A DNA stretch of 64,000 bases from Oceanospirillum sp048265165 (GTDB lineage Bacteria > Pseudomonadota > Gammaproteobacteria > Pseudomonadales > Halomonadaceae), in contig NZ_JBLXCD010000003.1 in the NCBI RefSeq assembly GCF_048265165.1, forward strand, positions 372,001 through 436,000, read 5' to 3'. Shown here in pieces: positions 53,546-61,288 of the stretch. The notes beneath the pieces are model-generated. The model worked only from the letters and a program-made list of their open reading frames with translations. It was not told the DNA's origin and made no database searches. Position numbers and translations under genes: made by a program. The stretch's first letter is position 1. Every line of letters begins with the position of its first letter.

Positions 53546-54592
53546 ATGAATATTCAAGATGCCCTGAACAAGGTAGTGGAGAAATTAGACCTGAGTCGTG
53601 ACGAGATGCGGGATGTCATGCGCCAGATCATGACCGGTCAGTGTACCGATGCTCAGATCGGAGGCTTTCTCGTCGCACTACGGATGAAAAGCGAAAGCAT
53701 TGAAGAACTTACCGCCGCAGTAGAGGTTATGCGTGAGCTGGCAACGCCCGTTAAACTCGACATCCCTAATGCTGTCGATACCTGCGGTACCGGCGGTGAT
53801 GGCTCAAACCTGTTTAATGTATCCACCGCCTCTGCTTTTGTTATTGCCGCCGCTGGAGGTCATGTTGCCAAACATGGCAATCGCTCTGTCTCCTCCTCCA
53901 GTGGCAGCTCTGATCTACTGGAATCCGCAGGTATTAACCTGAACCTGGAACCTGAGCAGATCGGGCGGGCCATCAGCGAGGTCGGTGTTGGTTTTATGTT
54001 TGCTCCTAATCATCATAGCGCCATGAAGTATGCCATCGGCCCGCGCAAAGAGCTGGGTATGCGCACTCTGTTTAATATGCTTGGCCCCATGACGAATCCG
54101 GCTGGCGTAAAACATCAGGTCATCGGTGTTTTTACCGAAACACTCTGCCGCCCGATGGCCGAAGTGCTTAAGACCCTTGGCAGCAAGCATGTCCTTGTCG
54201 TGCACGCAAAAGATGGCTTAGATGAGTTCTCTCTCGCCACCAGCACCCATGTAGCTGAGCTTAAAAATAATGAGGTAACTGAGTATAAAGTTACGCCGGA
54301 AGATGTAGGCCTATCCAGTCAAAGCCTGGTTGGTCTGGATATTGAAAGTTCAGAAGACTCTCTTCACCTAATCAACGGCGCGCTGGGTAAACAAAGCACA
54401 GAGACCGCGGAAAAAGCAGCCGATATGATCGCTCTTAACGCTGGTGCAGCGCTTTATGCCGCAGATATAGCGGACAACCTGAAAGAGGGCGTTGCCATGG
54501 CTCAGGATGCGATAGCCAGCGGTCTTGCCGGTGAAAAAATGAAAGAGCTGGCCAGCTTTACCCACGTTTTTACAAATAACCCGTCGTTGTAA
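53546..54592 (+). CDS. trpD: Anthranilate phosphoribosyltransferase
   Basis: Transfers phosphoribosyl from PRPP to anthranilate. The 348-residue product has the signature DTCGTGGDGSNLFNVSTASAFV, KHGNRSVSSSSGSSDLLE, FMFAPNHHSAMKY and RTLFNMLGPMTNP. All are typical of TrpD. Follows trpG after 146 bases and precedes trpC by 34. Confidence 0.97.
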   Translation: MNIQDALNKVVEKLDLSRDEMRDVMRQIMTGQCTDAQIGGFLVALRMKSESIEELTAAVEVMRELATPVKLDIPNAVDTCGTGGDGSNLFNVSTASAFVIAAAGGHVAKHGNRSVSSSSGSSDLLESAGINLNLEPEQIGRAISEVGVGFMFAPNHHSAMKYAIGPRKELGMRTLFNMLGPMTNPAGVKHQVIGVFTETLCRPMAEVLKTLGSKHVLVVHAKDGLDEFSLATSTHVAELKNNEVTEYKVTPEDVGLSSQSLVGLDIESSEDSLHLINGALGKQSTETAEKAADMIALNAGAALYAADIADNLKEGVAMAQDAIASGLAGEKMKELASFTHVFTNNPSL

Positions 54593-54626
54593 ATTAATTA
54601 TCCAAAGCGATCTCAGGAGACCTCCT

Positions 54627-55424
54627 TTGAACACCCCGACTATTCTGAAAAAAATTGTTGATCGTAAATGGGAAGAGATCAAAGCACGAAAGCAGGATAT
54701 CTCACTAGAAGCTATGCGGGATCTGGCTTTTGCTAATAAAGATGCCCCGAGAGGCTTTGCTGACGCTCTGGCCCGAAATCTGAAAGCCGGTCGCTCAGCT
54801 GTCATTGCCGAGATCAAAAAAGCTTCCCCCAGTAAAGGCGTCCTGAGAGAAGATTTTCACCCGGCAGATATCGCCATCAGTTATGAAGAGGGCGGCGCCA
54901 GCTGCCTGTCAATTCTAACCGACCATGATTTCTTTCAGGGCCATGAGGATTATCTGAAAGAGGGCCGGGCCGCCTGTAATTTACCGGTCATCCGTAAAGA
55001 CTTTATTGTCGACCCGTATCAGGTGTTTGAAGCCCGTGCGATCGGTGCGGACTGCATTCTGCTGATTGCCGCCTGCCTGGATGATGACACCCTACGGGAG
55101 CTCAATCTCCTGGCCCATGAACTGGATATGGATGTACTGATTGAGGTCCACGATGAGGAGGAGCTTATGCGTGCGCTAAAACTCCCCAACCGACTGATCG
55201 GCATTAATAACCGAAACCTTCACACCTTTGATGTCAGCCTTCAGACCACCTTTGATCTGCTGGAGAAAATCCCTGAGGATCGTATTGTTGTCACTGAAAG
55301 CGGCATTCTGAAAAAAGCAGATGTCGAAGCGATGCGCAGCCATAACGTTAATAGCTTCCTTGTTGGGGAAGCCTTTATGCGCACTGACAATCCGGGTGAG
55401 ACATTAGCAGAATTTTTTGCCTGA
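54627..55424 (+). CDS. trpC: Indole-3-glycerol phosphate synthase
   Basis: Forms the indole ring. The 265-residue product starts with TTG behind AGGAGA and has AVIAEIKKASPSKGVLREDF, LSILTDHDFFQGHEDYL, PVIRKDFIVDPYQVFEARAIGADCILLI and IGINNRNLHTFDVSL, as in monofunctional TrpC. Last of the tryptophan genes here; a terminator-like hairpin follows and then the degraded gene and arginine deiminase cluster. Confidence 0.96.
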   Translation: MNTPTILKKIVDRKWEEIKARKQDISLEAMRDLAFANKDAPRGFADALARNLKAGRSAVIAEIKKASPSKGVLREDFHPADIAISYEEGGASCLSILTDHDFFQGHEDYLKEGRAACNLPVIRKDFIVDPYQVFEARAIGADCILLIAACLDDDTLRELNLLAHELDMDVLIEVHDEEELMRALKLPNRLIGINNRNLHTFDVSLQTTFDLLEKIPEDRIVVTESGILKKADVEAMRSHNVNSFLVGEAFMRTDNPGETLAEFFA

Positions 55425-55473
55425 CCCTTGTTGAGTCGTAACAGGCTTAGCCATAATAATGTTGGTGAGAGCG

Positions 55474-55504
55474 ATCGCATAGACAGATAATGCGATGTTA
55501 TTTT
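55474..55504 (+). terminator. Candidate terminator after trpC
   Basis: Perfect stem ATCGCAT / ATGCGAT with a nine-base loop, followed by GTTATTTT. Forms about 50 bases after the trpC stop. Confidence 0.6.
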
Positions 55505-55529
55505 GACTGCAATCTCCCCCCACTGCGGT

Positions 55530-55886
55530 TCATACTTGGGCCGCTACACCCTCTAAAGTACGACTTAATCCCGCACCCAAAAGGGCACCGATAATTAATT
55601 CGGCACCGTCTAACGTGACCGCAGTTAATAAGAGGCCTATTGACCCATTCCAACGTGCTACACCATAAGGCGCACAGCCTTGAGGGTTACTCTAAAAGGA
55701 ACAAGCAAAGCCGCATCTACTGGCCAGTTTGCTTTTGCTGAGAGACGTGCCACCGCAATACCCTCCCCTCGCAGGACAAATACTCCGCCGATTCATAATA
55801 GTGATTTCTACTGCAAGACCAGAATTTTCCATTAATTTCTCAGTACTTATGCCATATTTTACAATTAATCTGCCTGCTTCCACCAT
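55530..55886 (-). pseudogene. Degraded NAD(P)H-hydrate epimerase (YjeF N-domain) remnant
   Basis: Three minus-strand segments in different frames line up in order with the YjeF/NnrE N-terminal domain. Segment 1 (55791-55886) reads MVEAGRLIVKYGISTEKLME followed by NSGLAVE. Segment 2 (55658-55789) includes GIAVARLSAKANWPVDAALL, like the GGDGFVVARLLAEAGWPV segment. Segment 3 (55530-55667) has LDGAELIIGALLGAGLSRTL then EGVAAQ, like the VDALFGAGL motif. Two frameshifts and a stop disrupt it, the GNNGGDG loop is lost, and the C-terminal kinase domain is absent. A decayed fragment, perhaps a scar from the event that brought in the arc genes. Confidence 0.75.
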
Positions 55887-56116
55887 CTGATTTAGGAAAA
55901 GAATAAATGACGTAATGATTATTTACTGACTTGAGACAATGCTTAATTTCATTGAAATATCTGATAATGGAAAAAGGATATTTATAGCTGCCAGTGATTA
56001 TCTATTCTGATAAATAGGCGTATTTATGCTATTATTTATTGATGTTTTCAGATTGAATCTTTAAAAAAGATTAAATACTGAAAATAAAAGCACCTTATTG
56101 GGAAAGGACGTTAACA
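55887..56116. other. AT-rich upstream region of the arginine deiminase cluster
   Basis: Very AT-rich compared with the trp genes. It holds the presumed arcD promoter and an inverted repeat AATCTTT-AAA-AAAGATT (56056-56072). I searched for FNR/Anr and ArgR boxes and found no convincing one. Confidence 0.45.
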
Positions 56117-57523
56117 ATGACTTTTAAATTTCCAACTGCTTATACCATACTTTTTTTATTAATTGCTTTAGTTGCTGCAGGTACTTGGATTGTACCTGCG
56201 GGGAAGTATGACCGAGTTGAAAGCGTGGCCCTGGGAAAAGAAGTGCCTGTTCCGGGGACATATCAGCAAGTTGAGGCTAACCCTCAAGGGGCCGTTGATG
56301 TACTTCTTGCGCCGGTTGCTGGTTTTTATGATCCAGACAGTTACGAAGCAGCGGCGATTGATGTGGCTTTGTTCGTATTGATTATTGGTGGCTTCTTAGG
56401 TGTGGTAACAAATACCGGGGCTATTGATACCGGCATCTCACGAGCGATGGTGAAATTTAAAGGTCGTGAAAAATGGATGATTCCCATTTTGATGGCGCTA
56501 TTTGCACTGGGTGGTAGTACCTATGGTATGGCAGAAGAGTCATTAGCTTTTTATGCATTGCTTATCCCTATTATGATCGCAGCGGGTTATGACTCTTTAG
56601 TGGCAGCGGCTGTCATTCTTTTAGGTGCGGGGATTGGTTGCCTTGGTTCTACCATTAATCCATTTGCAACCGTTATCGCCGCCAATGCAGCAGACATTCC
56701 TTTTACACAAGGTATTGGCTTACGGTTTTTCATCTTGGTTAGTGGCTGGTTGGCATGCGTTATTTATGTGATGCGCTATGCCGAAAAAATTAATAAAGAT
56801 CCCTCTCTCTCTATTGTTGCCGATCATAAAAATGAAATTGAAGCGCAATTCAGTAAAGAAATTCATGTTGATGATGAATCGATCTTAACGATTCCTCATA
56901 AAATTGTGTTGGTGATTTTTGCCTTAACTTTTGCCGTCATGATTTGGGGAGTATCAAGCCAAGGCTGGTGGATGGCAAAAATGGGGGCACTCTTTATTGC
57001 GTCTTCTATTTTAATCGGTTTTGTGACTCGAATGGGAGAAAAAAGTTTTACTGAAGTCTTTATTAATGGTGCTCGAGATCTATTAGGTGTCGCTATTATT
57101 ATCGGTATTGCACGCGGTATCGTTGTGGTCATGGATGCCGGCAATATGACAGATACTATTTTGCACCTAGGTGAAGAAAAACTAAGTGGATTATCGTCAA
57201 TAATTTTTATTAATGCGATGTTTGGTATTGAAATTATCATGTCATTTTTTGTGCCTTCTTCATCCGGATTGGCTGTATTGAGTATGCCAATTATGGCGCC
57301 ATTAGCCGATTTTTCTGGTGTGGGTCGGGAATTAGTCGTAACGGCCTTTCAGTCTGCTAATGGTTTAGTGAATTTATTTAATCCTACTTTTGCTGTGGTA
57401 ATGGGTGGACTGGCTATTGCTAAAGTTCCATATGAAAGATGGTTACGTTTCGTTTGGCCGTTATTGTTAATTCTTTGCCTAATTATTATGGGTTCTCTTA
57501 GTGTTGCGGCATTCATTGCATAA
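56117..57523 (+). CDS. YfcC-family transporter, probable arginine/ornithine antiporter
   Basis: A polytopic membrane protein of 468 residues with about 11-13 hydrophobic segments. It has the YfcC-type pattern TWIVPAGKYDRV near the N-terminus, GGSTYGMAEESLAFYALLIP and FFVPSSSGLAVLSMPIMAPLAD. It is not an APC-type ArcD as in Pseudomonas arcDABC, but takes the same first position before arcA. Arginine/ornithine exchange is inferred from that context; some YfcC-type proteins are annotated as ArcD2. The codons are AT-rich (TTA, ATT), unlike the flanking trp genes. Confidence 0.82.
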   Translation: MTFKFPTAYTILFLLIALVAAGTWIVPAGKYDRVESVALGKEVPVPGTYQQVEANPQGAVDVLLAPVAGFYDPDSYEAAAIDVALFVLIIGGFLGVVTNTGAIDTGISRAMVKFKGREKWMIPILMALFALGGSTYGMAEESLAFYALLIPIMIAAGYDSLVAAAVILLGAGIGCLGSTINPFATVIAANAADIPFTQGIGLRFFILVSGWLACVIYVMRYAEKINKDPSLSIVADHKNEIEAQFSKEIHVDDESILTIPHKIVLVIFALTFAVMIWGVSSQGWWMAKMGALFIASSILIGFVTRMGEKSFTEVFINGARDLLGVAIIIGIARGIVVVMDAGNMTDTILHLGEEKLSGLSSIIFINAMFGIEIIMSFFVPSSSGLAVLSMPIMAPLADFSGVGRELVVTAFQSANGLVNLFNPTFAVVMGGLAIAKVPYERWLRFVWPLLLILCLIIMGSLSVAAFIA

Positions 57524-57547
57524 ACAATGTTTTGATCATAATTTATT

Positions 57548-57591
57548 AGCCTCTTTTTATTTATATTTTTGCGTAGCAATGAGGCTTTTTT
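57548..57591 (+). terminator. Long-loop terminator between the antiporter and arcA
   Basis: AGCCTC pairs with GAGGCT, separated by 27 bases of AT-rich loop, and is followed by a T-run. It lies about 10 bases before the arcA ribosome site and could partly separate antiporter and enzyme expression. Confidence 0.5.
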
Positions 57592-57610
57592 ACATCATAA
57601 GGACACGAAA

Positions 57611-58852
57611 ATGATTGAGTTTGGCGTTCATTCTGAAGTAGGAAAATTGCGTAAAGTCATCGTATGTCAGCCAGGGCTTGCCCATTCACGCCTGACACCA
57701 GGTAATGCAGCTGAATTATTATATGACGATGTATTATGGGTACAGCAGGCTCGCACAGACCATATGGACTTTTGCATGAAAATGGAAAGTCGAGGAGTAC
57801 AGGTACTTGAGTTTGGCCAGTTATTAAAAGAAACAGTGCAAAACAAAGAGGCGAGAGCTTGGATTCTAAATCGGCGCATTAATGAAAACCAAGTCGGTGT
57901 AGGTATGCTGAACGAGTTACACAGTTGGCTTGATGGTATGCCTGCCGAGCAATTGGCTATGTATTTAATCGGTGGTATTGCATCGCATGAATTACCATTT
58001 AAGCCTCACGGCATGTTTGGTAATTACCTTGGAAATGATGGTTTTGTTATCCCTCCATTGCCTAATACACAGTTTACTCGCGATAACAGTAGCTGGATTT
58101 ATAATGGGGTGACGGTCAACCCTATGTATTGGCCAGCTCGTAAACCAGAAACATTATTAGTCACTGCAATTTATAAATTTCACCCAGCTTTTGCTCCAGC
58201 GTTTAATAATGGTGATTTTAAAATTTGGTGGGGTGATCCAGACCAAGACCATGGCCCAGCAACCGCTGAAGGCGGAGATGTTATGGCGTGGGGCAATGGC
58301 AGTGTACTGATAGGAATGGGGGAGCGCACTTCACCTCAAGCCGTTGGGCAAATTGCAAAAAAATTATTTGAAGAAGGTGCGGCGACTCGAGTGGTTGCCT
58401 GTCAAATGCCACGATCACGTGCAGCCATGCATTTAGATACGGTGTTTAGTCACTGCGATCGAGATGTCGTTACTGCTTTTACTGATGTCTGTGATGAAAT
58501 TGAATGTTATAGCCTAAGACCGAGTGATAACGCTGATAAAATTGACTTCCGTAAAGAAAATAAACACCTGTTTGATGTCGCAGCAGAATGTTTAGGCATT
58601 AAAAAACTTAATGTCGTGCAAACTGGCGGTGATAGTTATCAAAAAGAACGAGAACAATGGGACGACGGTAACAATGTAGTGGCATTAGAACCAGGTGTTG
58701 TTGTTGCTTATGACCGTAATACATATACCAATACTTTGTTACGTAAAGCAGGTGTAGAAGTTATTACCGTTAGTGGTTCTGAATTAGGTCGAGGACGCGG
58801 TGGCGGTCATTGTATGACATGTCCGGTCTGGCGTGATCCTGTTGAATATTAA
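57611..58852 (+). CDS. arcA: Arginine deiminase
   Basis: Hydrolyses arginine to citrulline and ammonia, the first step of the ADI pathway. The 413-residue product starts MIEFGVHSEVGKLRKVIVCQ (AAGGA site) and has the FTRDNSSWIYNGVTVNPM substrate-guanidine loop, EGGDVMAWGNGSVLIGMGERT, HLDTVFSHCDRD and the nucleophile Cys in GGGHCMTCPVWRD. Normal length. An upstream in-frame start is unlikely. Confidence 0.97.
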   Translation: MIEFGVHSEVGKLRKVIVCQPGLAHSRLTPGNAAELLYDDVLWVQQARTDHMDFCMKMESRGVQVLEFGQLLKETVQNKEARAWILNRRINENQVGVGMLNELHSWLDGMPAEQLAMYLIGGIASHELPFKPHGMFGNYLGNDGFVIPPLPNTQFTRDNSSWIYNGVTVNPMYWPARKPETLLVTAIYKFHPAFAPAFNNGDFKIWWGDPDQDHGPATAEGGDVMAWGNGSVLIGMGERTSPQAVGQIAKKLFEEGAATRVVACQMPRSRAAMHLDTVFSHCDRDVVTAFTDVCDEIECYSLRPSDNADKIDFRKENKHLFDVAAECLGIKKLNVVQTGGDSYQKEREQWDDGNNVVALEPGVVVAYDRNTYTNTLLRKAGVEVITVSGSELGRGRGGGHCMTCPVWRDPVEY

Positions 58853-58944
58853 AGACCAAATATTAATTTCATCCATATAGGAATTATTTTAATCAACTGA
58901 ATTCTATCACTATTATTCAGTTGATTTATTCAAGGAATTTACAG

Positions 58945-59946
58945 ATGGCATTTAATTTACGTAATAGAAATTTTCTTAAACTATTAGATTTTAATCAGCG
59001 TGATGTAGTTTTTTTATTAGATTTGGCTCGAGACCTAAAACGCGCAAAATACACAGGTATGGAACAACAGGGGTTAAAAGGTAAAAATATTTGTTTGATC
59101 TTTGAAAAATCCTCGACTCGTACTATGTGTGCATTTGAAGTGGCTTCTTTTGATCAAGGCGCACAGGTGACTTATTTAGGACCATCGGGTTCACAAATCG
59201 GTAAAAAAGAGTCTATGAAAGATACGGCCCGTGTACTGGGCCGTATGTTTGATGCAATTGAATATAGAGGTTTTGGCCAAGAAATTGTTGAAGAGCTAGC
59301 TAAATACGCTGGCGTACCTGTATACAACGGATTGACGGATGAATTCCACCCAACTCAAATGCTGGCTGATTTGTTAACCATGCGAGAGAGCAGTGGTAAA
59401 GCACTAAGTGAAATCAGTTACGCCTTTGTGGGTGATGCTCATTCAAATATGGGTCATTCATTGATGATCGCAGGTTGTTTAATGGGAATGGATGTACGTA
59501 TTGCCGCTCCTAAATCATTATGGCCAAGCGAAGCGTTTTTAAAACCAGCCCGCGAGTTAGAAAAACGCTACGGCGCAAAGCTCACCATTACAGAAGACCC
59601 TAAAGAAGCGGTTAAAGGATGTGATTTTATTCACACAGACGTTTGGGTTTCTATGGGAGAGCCAGATTCTGTTTGGGAAGAGCGGATCAAACTGCTAACG
59701 CCTTACCGAGTAGACAGTAAATTAATGGAGGCAACAGGCAATAGTGCTACTAAATTTATGCATTGCCTACCTGCTTTCCATAACCGCGATACGGATGTAG
59801 GTGAAGAAATCTTTCAAAAATTTGGTATTACTGAAATGGAAGTGTCTGAAGATGTGTTTGAGTCTGTTGCTGGCATTCAGTTCGATCAGGCAGAGAATCG
59901 CTTGCATACGATTAAAGCGATGCTTGTGGCAACGCTTGGTAATTAA
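58945..59946 (+). CDS. arcB: Catabolic ornithine carbamoyltransferase
   Basis: Splits citrulline phosphorolytically to ornithine and carbamoyl phosphate. The 333-residue product begins MAFNLRNRNFLKLLDFNQRD, has the carbamoyl-phosphate loop FEKSSTRTMCAFEVASFDQGA, GFGQEIVEELAKYAGVPVYNGLTDEFHPTQMLAD and the ornithine motif FMHCLPAFHN. Context with arcA and arcC marks it as the catabolic form rather than ArgF. Confidence 0.96.
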   Translation: MAFNLRNRNFLKLLDFNQRDVVFLLDLARDLKRAKYTGMEQQGLKGKNICLIFEKSSTRTMCAFEVASFDQGAQVTYLGPSGSQIGKKESMKDTARVLGRMFDAIEYRGFGQEIVEELAKYAGVPVYNGLTDEFHPTQMLADLLTMRESSGKALSEISYAFVGDAHSNMGHSLMIAGCLMGMDVRIAAPKSLWPSEAFLKPARELEKRYGAKLTITEDPKEAVKGCDFIHTDVWVSMGEPDSVWEERIKLLTPYRVDSKLMEATGNSATKFMHCLPAFHNRDTDVGEEIFQKFGITEMEVSEDVFESVAGIQFDQAENRLHTIKAMLVATLGN

Positions 59947-59960
59947 ACAGGAGCGTTAAT

Positions 59961-60890
59961 ATGAGAATCGTAGTCGCATTGGGTGGTAACGCCCTGCTCA
60001 AGCGTGGCGAGTCATTAACAGCGGAAACGCAGCGAGATAATATTAAAATCGCAGCACAGGCATTGGCAAAAATCGCTGCTAATAATGAACTGATTATTAC
60101 CCACGGCAATGGGCCTCAAGTCGGTTTATTAGCGTTACAGGGCAACGCTTATAAGCCGGATGAACTGTACCCTCTTGATGTCCTCGGTGCAGAAACCGAG
60201 GGGATGATTGGATATATGATAGAACAAGAAATGGGTAATTTGGTGCCATTCGAACGGCCTTTAGCAACCCTGTTGACTATGATTGAAGTTGATTCCAAAG
60301 ACCCTGCTTTTAGCAATCCAACTAAATTCATTGGTCCTGTTTATGAGGAAGCAGAAGCCAAAAAATTGGCTAAAGACAATCATTGGAGCATAAAACCTGA
60401 TGGTGATAAGTGGCGTCGTGTTGTGCCTTCTCCTTTACCAAAACGTATTTTTGAGATTCGTCCGATTCACTGGTTGTTAGAAAAAAATACCATAGTGATT
60501 GCCAGTGGCGGTGGCGGAATACCGACTATGTACGATGCCGATAGTCGGCTTCAGGGCGTCGAGGCGGTGATAGATAAAGATTTGTCCACTGAATTACTAG
60601 CACGTGAATTAAGTGCAGATTTATATATTATGGCTACGGATGCTGAGGCTGTGTTTCTTGATTGGAACAGGCCTGAGCAACAAGGGATTAAATGTGTTAG
60701 TCCAAGCCATTTAGCAGAATATGAATTTGCCGCAGGTTCCATGGGCCCGAAAGTAAGTGCCGCTTGTCAATTTGCCGAGAAGACAGGTAAGGTCGCGGCG
60801 ATTGGTTCATTAAAGGATTTAGAAAAGATAGTGGCTGGCACGGCGGGAACCCGAGTCAGTAAACTGATTGAAGAAATGGAAACGTATTGA
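59961..60890 (+). CDS. arcC: Carbamate kinase
   Basis: Uses carbamoyl phosphate to make ATP from ADP, the energy-yielding end of the ADI pathway. The 309-residue product has RIVVALGGNALLKRGES, ITHGNGPQVGLLALQ, PLDVLGAETEGMIGYMIEQE, VIASGGGGIPTM and DKDLSTELLARELSADLYIMATD. Starts 14 bases after arcB behind CAGGAG, so arcA-arcB-arcC form one unit. Confidence 0.97.
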   Translation: MRIVVALGGNALLKRGESLTAETQRDNIKIAAQALAKIAANNELIITHGNGPQVGLLALQGNAYKPDELYPLDVLGAETEGMIGYMIEQEMGNLVPFERPLATLLTMIEVDSKDPAFSNPTKFIGPVYEEAEAKKLAKDNHWSIKPDGDKWRRVVPSPLPKRIFEIRPIHWLLEKNTIVIASGGGGIPTMYDADSRLQGVEAVIDKDLSTELLARELSADLYIMATDAEAVFLDWNRPEQQGIKCVSPSHLAEYEFAAGSMGPKVSAACQFAEKTGKVAAIGSLKDLEKIVAGTAGTRVSKLIEEMETY

Positions 60891-61288
60891 CGAATACATC
60901 CGTAACCTAATCCAGAAAACAACAAAGTCATCTTAATCAATTAAGATAGCTTTTAATTTTACTGGTTCCTCGTTGCCACACGTCTGAGGCAGGTTAGCTG
61001 GAGAGAACTCCGTTGGGCATAACTCACTTATCGGTTTTTTCTCCCGCTTCTGCTCATCTGACATTCACACGCATCACGCCCCCTCAACATCTGACATCCA
61101 GTCTGTCATAGCATCATCGTGCAGGGTTCATAAATTTTTCCGGTGAAAAGGCACAACTGCAAAAGTATAAACTACTTGCCTGTCGTGCCTCGGTTTCGCA
61201 TACTGGGTTTCATCTTTGAAGCGTTCACTTATCTGAAACAATCTACTCTTTACGAGCTGCAGACCTTGCAGATTCCATGTAATAACGG
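60891..61288. other. Intergenic region after arcC
   Basis: About 400 bases between arcC and the GGDEF-EAL gene. The first part is AT-rich and contains a weak terminator candidate; base composition then returns toward that of the wider chromosome. A 10-base direct repeat, CATCTGACAT, occurs twice between 61050 and 61100. No gene is credible. Confidence 0.45.
60930..60959 (+). terminator. Weak terminator candidate after arcC
   Basis: ATCTTAA / TTAAGAT with a TCAA loop, then AGCTTTTAATTTT. The stem is AT-only apart from one pair, so strength is doubtful. Confidence 0.4.

Noticed and set aside
55692..55886. A 64-residue minus-strand frame that looked like a complete small gene
   Set aside because: Its N-terminal half matches the YjeF domain but the rest is frameshifted; neighbouring frames continue the same domain, so I treat it as part of a pseudogene.
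55920..56110. FNR/Anr or ArgR boxes upstream of the arginine deiminase cluster
   Set aside because: Candidates such as TTGAAATATCTGAT and TTGATGTTTTCAG match only one half-site; too weak to annotate.
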